From NCBI GenBank assembly GCA_035454085.1, contig DAOTEJ010000052.1:1-18785 (forward strand): DNA of 18,785 nucleotides. The letters are read 5' to 3'. The notes below the pieces were generated by a model, which worked only from the letters and a program-made list of their open reading frames with translations, had not been told where the DNA came from and made no database searches. How positions within the stretch are numbered: position 1 is the first letter of the stretch; each line of letters begins with the position of its first letter. Source of the DNA: DAOTEJ01 sp035454085 (GTDB lineage Bacteria > Pseudomonadota > Gammaproteobacteria > Burkholderiales > Burkholderiaceae_F). The position numbers and the translations under genes are program-made. Of the stretch, positions 15,564-18,785 are shown in pieces.

Positions 15564-15727
15564 TTAGGGCTTTTCCGCAGCCTCTATTCCGAAAGCCGCC
15601 GCCGCAGTGCGTTGCGCCGAGGTGTGAGGCGCCAATCGCACCGCCCGCGCAGGGCCGGTGGCGGCGCGGAAATCGGAACCCGGATTCGCCCGTCGCTTCC
15701 TCGCGCCGGGACCCCAAGGAAACACAC
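15564..15727 (+). promoter_or_regulatory. Long untranslated leader of rpsT
   Basis: The stretch between the predicted start site (about 15570) and the rpsT ATG has no credible gene. It ends with AAGGA at 15716-15720, 7 bases before the ATG. Complementary segments such as GGCTTT (15568-15573) and AAAGCC (15592-15597) could fold, but the first may overlap the transcription start. S20 is known to control its own translation in E. coli. Whether this leader does the same is speculation. The remainder of the murJ/rpsT interval (15485-15534) shows no clear promoter for murJ. Confidence 0.4.
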
Positions 15728-15991
15728 ATGGCCAACAGCAAGCAAGCTCGCAAGCGCGCCCGCCAGTCGGTGGCTCGCAACCAGCACAACTCGGCGCTGC
15801 GCTCGCGCGCCCGCACGGCGATCAAGTCCGTGCGCAAGGCGATCGCCGCCGGCGACAAGGCCGCCGCTCAGGCGGTCTACAAGCTGGCTCAGGGCGTGAT
15901 CGACGCCATCGCGGACAAGCAGGTCCTGCACAAGAACGCGGCGGCGCGTCACAAGAGCCGCCTCTCGGCCGCCATCAAGTCGATGGGCTGA
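15728..15991 (+). CDS. rpsT: 30S ribosomal protein S20
   Basis: An 87-residue, strongly basic, all-helical primary 16S rRNA-binding protein of the small subunit. It starts with the hallmark MANSKQARKRARQ and continues with RARTAIKSVRKAI, the central AAQAVYKLAQGVIDAIADK, and the conserved C-terminal HKNAAARHKSRL. Length is exactly typical. The ATG has AAGGA with a 7-base spacer, and a good sigma-70 promoter lies about 165 bases upstream. The gene stands alone: murJ is divergent on the left and the DUF3579 gene converges from the right, with a hairpin just after the stop. Confidence 0.98.
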   Translation: MANSKQARKRARQSVARNQHNSALRSRARTAIKSVRKAIAAGDKAAAQAVYKLAQGVIDAIADKQVLHKNAAARHKSRLSAAIKSMG

Positions 15992-15997
15992 GGCCGC

Positions 15998-16019
15998 GCG
16001 GCGGGCTTCGTCCCGCCGC
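15998..16019 (+). terminator. Hairpin after rpsT, likely terminator
   Basis: GCGGCGGG (15998-16005) pairs with CCCGCCGC (16012-16019) in a perfect 8-bp GC stem around the loop CTTCGT, 7 bases after the rpsT stop codon. The position and stability suit a terminator. There is no downstream T-run, so it could instead act as an mRNA 3'-end stabiliser. Confidence 0.5.
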
Positions 16020-16064
16020 CCGCTCGCCGCGCGCCGGCTTGAACCGCGCGCGCCGGGCAACTGA

Positions 16065-16088
16065 GCGGCCGCGCGCTTTGCCGGCCGC
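16065..16088. terminator. Second hairpin in the rpsT/DUF3579 convergent gap
   Basis: GCGGCCG (16065-16071) pairs with CGGCCGC (16082-16088) in a 7-bp stem with a 10-base loop. It lies between the ends of the convergent rpsT and DUF3579 genes, so it might end minus-strand transcripts from the right or read-through from the left. No T-run is seen on either strand. The rest of the 15992-16147 gap holds nothing I can identify. Confidence 0.3.
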
Positions 16089-16147
16089 CCTCCCCGCACA
16101 CCTCGCAGACGTCTGCCGCCAATCGCGGAGCGCGCCCGCGCGCGCTT

Positions 16148-16477
16148 CTAGGCCGGCTTGGGCGGCGCGTCGGGCAAGGTGCATCCCTCGTAGACCGCGA
16201 GTTCGTTGTCCTTGGCGAAGGCCATCACGAAGTTGAAGGCCATGGGCTCGAGGTCCTTGAGCCGCTCATCGACCACCACGCACTTGACGTCGCCGGCCAT
16301 CACCGGGCGCACGTAGGGCGAGTAGCCGATGTGCGCCGTGCGCGACCCCGCCGTGCCCCCGGGCCTGTAGCAGGCCATCACCCCGCACAGACGCTCGGCC
16401 CAGTCGCTCGGCCGGAACTTGCGTCCGCTTACCGTGACGCCGTGGATGAAGTATTCGCGGGGCTTGGTCGGAGGCAC
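16148..16477 (-). CDS. DUF3579 family protein
   Basis: A 109-residue soluble protein of the DUF3579 family, which I know chiefly from betaproteobacteria and for which I know no established function. Recognisable family blocks are PREYFIHGVTVSGRKFRPSD, then WAERLCGVMACY; IGYSPYVRPV; and VKCVVVDERLKDLEPMAF, then NFVMAFAKDN. The frame stays open back to a TTG at 16540, but that codon lies within a TATAAT -10 box and the extra residues look random. The GTG at 16477, just before the conserved block, is the best start, though no clear Shine-Dalgarno precedes it. It is divergent from argD-argF and convergent with rpsT. DUF3579 genes beside arg genes are a common betaproteobacterial arrangement as I recall it, and may hint at a link to arginine metabolism. 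Confidence 0.85.
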   Translation of the reverse strand: MPPTKPREYFIHGVTVSGRKFRPSDWAERLCGVMACYRPGGTAGSRTAHIGYSPYVRPVMAGDVKCVVVDERLKDLEPMAFNFVMAFAKDNELAVYEGCTLPDAPPKPA

Positions 16478-16539
16478 TGCTGCTGACGCGCACTGCCGTG
16501 CGCGATGAGAGCCGGCACGGCCGGCGAGGGTCGGCGCCA

Positions 16540-16545
16540 ATTATA
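16540..16545 (-). promoter_or_regulatory. -10 box for the DUF3579 gene
   Basis: The minus strand reads a perfect TATAAT at 16545-16540. Transcription would start near 16533, giving a leader of about 56 bases to the GTG at 16477. The -35 region at a 17-base spacing (TGCTGG) is poor, so an activator may be needed or the match may be chance. Confidence 0.4.
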
Positions 16546-16593
16546 CGGACCGGCACCGGGCCCCAGCACCGGCGGGGTCGGCCCGTGAGCCGA

Positions 16594-16602
16594 TGCCATA
16601 AT
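16594..16602 (+). promoter_or_regulatory. Candidate extended -10 promoter for argD-argF
   Basis: TGCCATAAT at 16594-16602 fits the extended -10 pattern TGnTATAAT with one mismatch. Transcription would begin near 16609, about 59 bases before the argD ATG. No good -35 is present, which is tolerated in extended -10 promoters. I see no recognisable ArgR box in the 190-base divergent region. Confidence 0.4.
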
Positions 16603-16667
16603 CGTCGCGACCGGCCTTGCGCTCGGCGCGCCATGCGGCGCACGCACCGAATTTCGAGGAGCCCCAC

Positions 16668-17858
16668 ATGTCGCATGTTCTGAACACCTACAACCGCCTG
16701 CCCGTGGCCTTCACCCACGGTCAGGGCGCGTGGCTGTGGGACACCTCGGGCAAGCGCTACCTCGACGCGCTCGCCGGCATCGCGGTCAACACGCTGGGCC
16801 ACGCCCATCCCAGGTTCGTGGCCGCGATCCAGGACCAGGCCGCCAAGCTCATCCACTGCAGCAACTACTACCAGGTGCCGCTGCAGGAAGAACTCGCCGC
16901 GCGCCTGACCGCGCTCTCGGGACTCGAGGCCGCGTTCTTCTGCAACAGCGGGCTCGAAGCCAACGAGGCCGCGCTCAAGCTCGCGCGCAAGTACGGCCAC
17001 GACCGGGGCATCGAGCGCCCCGAGATCATCGTCTACGAGAAGGCCTTCCACGGCCGCTCGATCGCCACCCTTTCCGCCACCGGCAATCCCAAGGTGCAAA
17101 AGGGCTTCGAGCCGCTGGTCGAGGGCTTCGTGCGCCTGCCGCTCAACGACCTCGACGCCGTGCGCGAGGCGGCCCGCACCCGGCCCAACGTGGTCGCGAT
17201 CTTCCTCGAGACCATCCAGGGCGAGGGCGGCATCAATCCCACGCGCTGGGAAGTGCTGCGCGATCTGCGCAGCTTGTGCGACGAGCAGGACTGGCTGCTG
17301 ATGCTCGACGAGGTCCAGTGCGGCATCGGCCGCACCGGCCGCTGGTTCGCGCACGAGTGGGCCGAGATCCGGCCCGACGTGATGCCCTTGGCCAAGGGCC
17401 TGGGTTCGGGCGTGCCGATCGGCTCGATGGTCGTGGGTCCGCGCGCCGCCCACGTGCTGGGGCCCGGCAACCACGGCACGACCTTCGGCGGCAATCCGCT
17501 GGCCATGCGCGCCGGGATCGAGACCCTGCGCATCATGGAGCAGGACGGCCTGCTCGCGCACGCCCGGGCGATGGGCGATCGGCTGCGCGGCCACCTCCAA
17601 TCCGGCTTCGCCGGAGTGGCCGGCGTGCGCGAGATCCGGGGTGCCGGCCTGATGCTGGGCATCGAACTTGATCGCCCTTGCGGGGAGTTGCTGCGCCGTG
17701 CGCTCGACGCCGGACTGCTGATCAGCGTGACTGCCGACAGCGTGGTGCGCCTGCTGCCGCCGCTGGTGATCCAGCCCGCCGAGATCGATCAGGTGGCCGA
17801 AATCCTGGTGCCCCTGGTGCGCGCCTTCCTTGCCGAGCCGGTGGGTCAGGCCGCCTGA
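16668..17858 (+). CDS. argD: Acetylornithine aminotransferase
   Basis: A 396-residue, class-III, PLP-dependent aminotransferase converting N-acetylglutamate semialdehyde to N-acetylornithine with glutamate as donor, a cytoplasmic step of arginine biosynthesis. ArgD enzymes often also serve lysine synthesis. Visible motifs are NTYNRLPVAFTHGQGAWLWD at the start, FFCNSGLEANEAALKLARKY (91-109) for the cofactor phosphate, the FHGRS block (127-131), ETIQGEGG (181-188), LDEVQCGIGRTG (213-224) with the PLP-ring Asp214, and the Schiff-base Lys243 in PLAKGLGSGVPIG. TTFGGNPLA follows. The ATG at 16668 has GAGGA at 16656-16660 with a 7-base spacer; the upstream in-frame ATG at 16633 adds only unconserved residues. 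argF follows after 14 bases. A related ornithine or succinylornithine transaminase role cannot be excluded, but the argF partner favours ArgD. Confidence 0.93.
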   Translation: MSHVLNTYNRLPVAFTHGQGAWLWDTSGKRYLDALAGIAVNTLGHAHPRFVAAIQDQAAKLIHCSNYYQVPLQEELAARLTALSGLEAAFFCNSGLEANEAALKLARKYGHDRGIERPEIIVYEKAFHGRSIATLSATGNPKVQKGFEPLVEGFVRLPLNDLDAVREAARTRPNVVAIFLETIQGEGGINPTRWEVLRDLRSLCDEQDWLLMLDEVQCGIGRTGRWFAHEWAEIRPDVMPLAKGLGSGVPIGSMVVGPRAAHVLGPGNHGTTFGGNPLAMRAGIETLRIMEQDGLLAHARAMGDRLRGHLQSGFAGVAGVREIRGAGLMLGIELDRPCGELLRRALDAGLLISVTADSVVRLLPPLVIQPAEIDQVAEILVPLVRAFLAEPVGQAA

Positions 17859-17872
17859 CCCGGAGCGCCCGC

Positions 17873-18785
17873 ATGCAGCCCATCCGGCACTTCCTGCGCC
17901 TCGATGACCTGAGCCGTGCCGAGGTGGAGCACGTCTTCGAGCGTGCCCGCATCATCAAGGACCGCTTCAAGCGCTACGAGTTCTACCAGCCGCTGCGCGA
18001 CCGCACGCTGGCCATGGTGTTCGAGAAGGCCAGCACACGCACGCGGGTGAGCTTCGAGGCCGGCATGTACCAGATGGGCGGCTCGGTGATCCACCTCACC
18101 ACGGGCGACAGCCAGCTTGGCCGCTCCGAGCCGATCGAAGACACCGCGCGCGTGATCTCGCGCATGGTCGACATCGTGATGATCCGCACCTACGAGCAGG
18201 CCAAGATCGAGCGTTTCGCGGCGCACTCGCGGGTGCCGGTGATCAACGGGCTGACCAACGAATTCCATCCCTGCCAGATCCTGGCCGACATCTACACCTT
18301 CATGGAGCACCGTGGCGCCATCACCGGGCGCACCGTGGCCTGGATCGGCGACGCCAACAACATGCTCTACACCTGGCTGCAGGCCGCGCAGTTGCTCGGC
18401 TTCTCGGTGCGCGTATCCACTCCGCCGGGCTACCCGCTCGACCCCGCCCACGCGCCCGCCGGTCCGCACTTCGCAGTCCTTGCCGATCCGCGCGAGGCCG
18501 TGCGCGGGGCGCAGCTGGTCACCACCGACGTGTGGACCAGCATGGGCTTCGAGGCCGAGAACGAGGCCCGCCGCGCGGCCTTCGCGCACTGGTGCGTGGA
18601 CGAGGCCCTGATGGCCGCCGCGGCGCCCGATGCGCTGTTCATGCACTGCCTGCCGGCGCACCGCGGCGAGGAAGTCACCGCCGGCGTGCTCGAAGGCCCG
18701 CAGTCGGTGGTCTGGGACGAGGCCGAGAACCGCCTGCACGTGCAGAAGGCCCTGATGGAGTACCTGCTGCTCGGCGCCGACGTGC
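17873..18785 (+). CDS. argF: Ornithine carbamoyltransferase, 3' end cut by window edge
   Basis: The enzyme makes citrulline from ornithine and carbamoyl phosphate in the cytoplasm. 304 residues are present, so only a few C-terminal residues are missing (family length about 305-310). Substrate-binding motifs are complete: STRTR (54-58) for carbamoyl phosphate, HPCQ (132-135), GDANNMLYTW (159-168), the SMG loop (223-225), and HCLPAHRGEE (258-267) with the catalytic Cys259. The ATG at 17873 has GGAG at 17862-17865 with a 7-base spacer and lies 14 bases after the argD stop, forming a biosynthetic operon. The GDANNML form is typical of betaproteobacterial ArgF as I recall. A catabolic ArcB role for the ADI pathway is less likely, because the gene is paired with argD and lies about 17 kb from arcA. 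Confidence 0.96.
   Translation, partial: MQPIRHFLRLDDLSRAEVEHVFERARIIKDRFKRYEFYQPLRDRTLAMVFEKASTRTRVSFEAGMYQMGGSVIHLTTGDSQLGRSEPIEDTARVISRMVDIVMIRTYEQAKIERFAAHSRVPVINGLTNEFHPCQILADIYTFMEHRGAITGRTVAWIGDANNMLYTWLQAAQLLGFSVRVSTPPGYPLDPAHAPAGPHFAVLADPREAVRGAQLVTTDVWTSMGFEAENEARRAAFAHWCVDEALMAAAAPDALFMHCLPAHRGEEVTAGVLEGPQSVVWDEAENRLHVQKALMEYLLLGADV

Noticed and set aside
16478..16540. TTG start at 16540 giving a 130-residue DUF3579 protein
   Set aside because: The TTG lies in the TATAAT -10 element and the extra 21 residues resemble no DUF3579 N terminus. The GTG at 16477 fits the conserved block better.
17873..18785. The carbamoyltransferase as catabolic arcB of the ADI pathway
   Set aside because: It directly follows argD, is far from arcA, and has the GDANNML form I associate with betaproteobacterial ArgF. 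Sequence alone does not exclude some catabolic use.
1..18785. Mobile elements, prophage, CRISPR, tRNA genes or a genomic island
   Set aside because: I found no transposase or integrase genes, terminal repeats, spaced direct repeats, tRNA-like sequences or composition breaks. Short AT-rich patches coincide with promoters.

Overview
This is an 18.8 kb stretch of GC-rich chromosome, most likely from a betaproteobacterium of the Burkholderiales or a close relative. The evidence is the high GC throughout, the DUF3579 gene beside argD-argF, the murJ/rpsT head-to-head pair, the GDANNML-type ArgF, and dense operons with 4-base stop/start overlaps. I see no insertion sequences, tRNA or rRNA genes, CRISPR arrays or composition breaks. 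Base and codon use look uniform, so this reads as chromosomal backbone. The genus is not determined.

Layout, left to right. (1) 1-2382, plus: the 3' part of arcA (arginine deiminase) and a YfcC-family membrane carrier, an arginine-catabolism pair whose remaining genes would lie upstream. (2) 2459-13032, plus: an RND efflux adaptor lipoprotein, an RND permease, an unrecognised 187-residue membrane protein, six genes of an Mrp/Mbh-type cation/proton antiporter module (mrpE, F, G, a three-domain MbhD-E-F-like fusion, C and D), and after a 226-base gap a TolC/NodT-type outer-membrane lipoprotein. From adaptor to mrpC every junction overlaps, and mrpD follows after 6 bases, so the pump and the antiporter module appear to form one translationally coupled operon. 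(3) 13105-15484, minus: a SirB1-like protein and the lipid II flippase MurJ. (4) 15728-15991, plus: rpsT (ribosomal protein S20), with a good sigma-70 promoter and a long leader. (5) 16148-16477, minus: a DUF3579 protein. (6) 16668 to the window end, plus: argD and an almost complete argF, an arginine-biosynthesis operon.

Working together. The most interesting unit is region 2. A tripartite RND pump powered by proton motive force has an Mrp-like ion-translocating module between its permease and its outer-membrane channel. That module lacks the proton-channel half of MrpA and has one antiporter-type subunit (MrpD), in the gene order of the mbhA-H half of archaeal membrane-bound hydrogenase operons but without any hydrogenase genes. 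The 187-residue protein at the RND/Mrp junction has no function I can name and is the best candidate for a new component. The other regions look like ordinary housekeeping genes: arginine degradation at one end, arginine synthesis at the other, with envelope synthesis and ribosome genes between.
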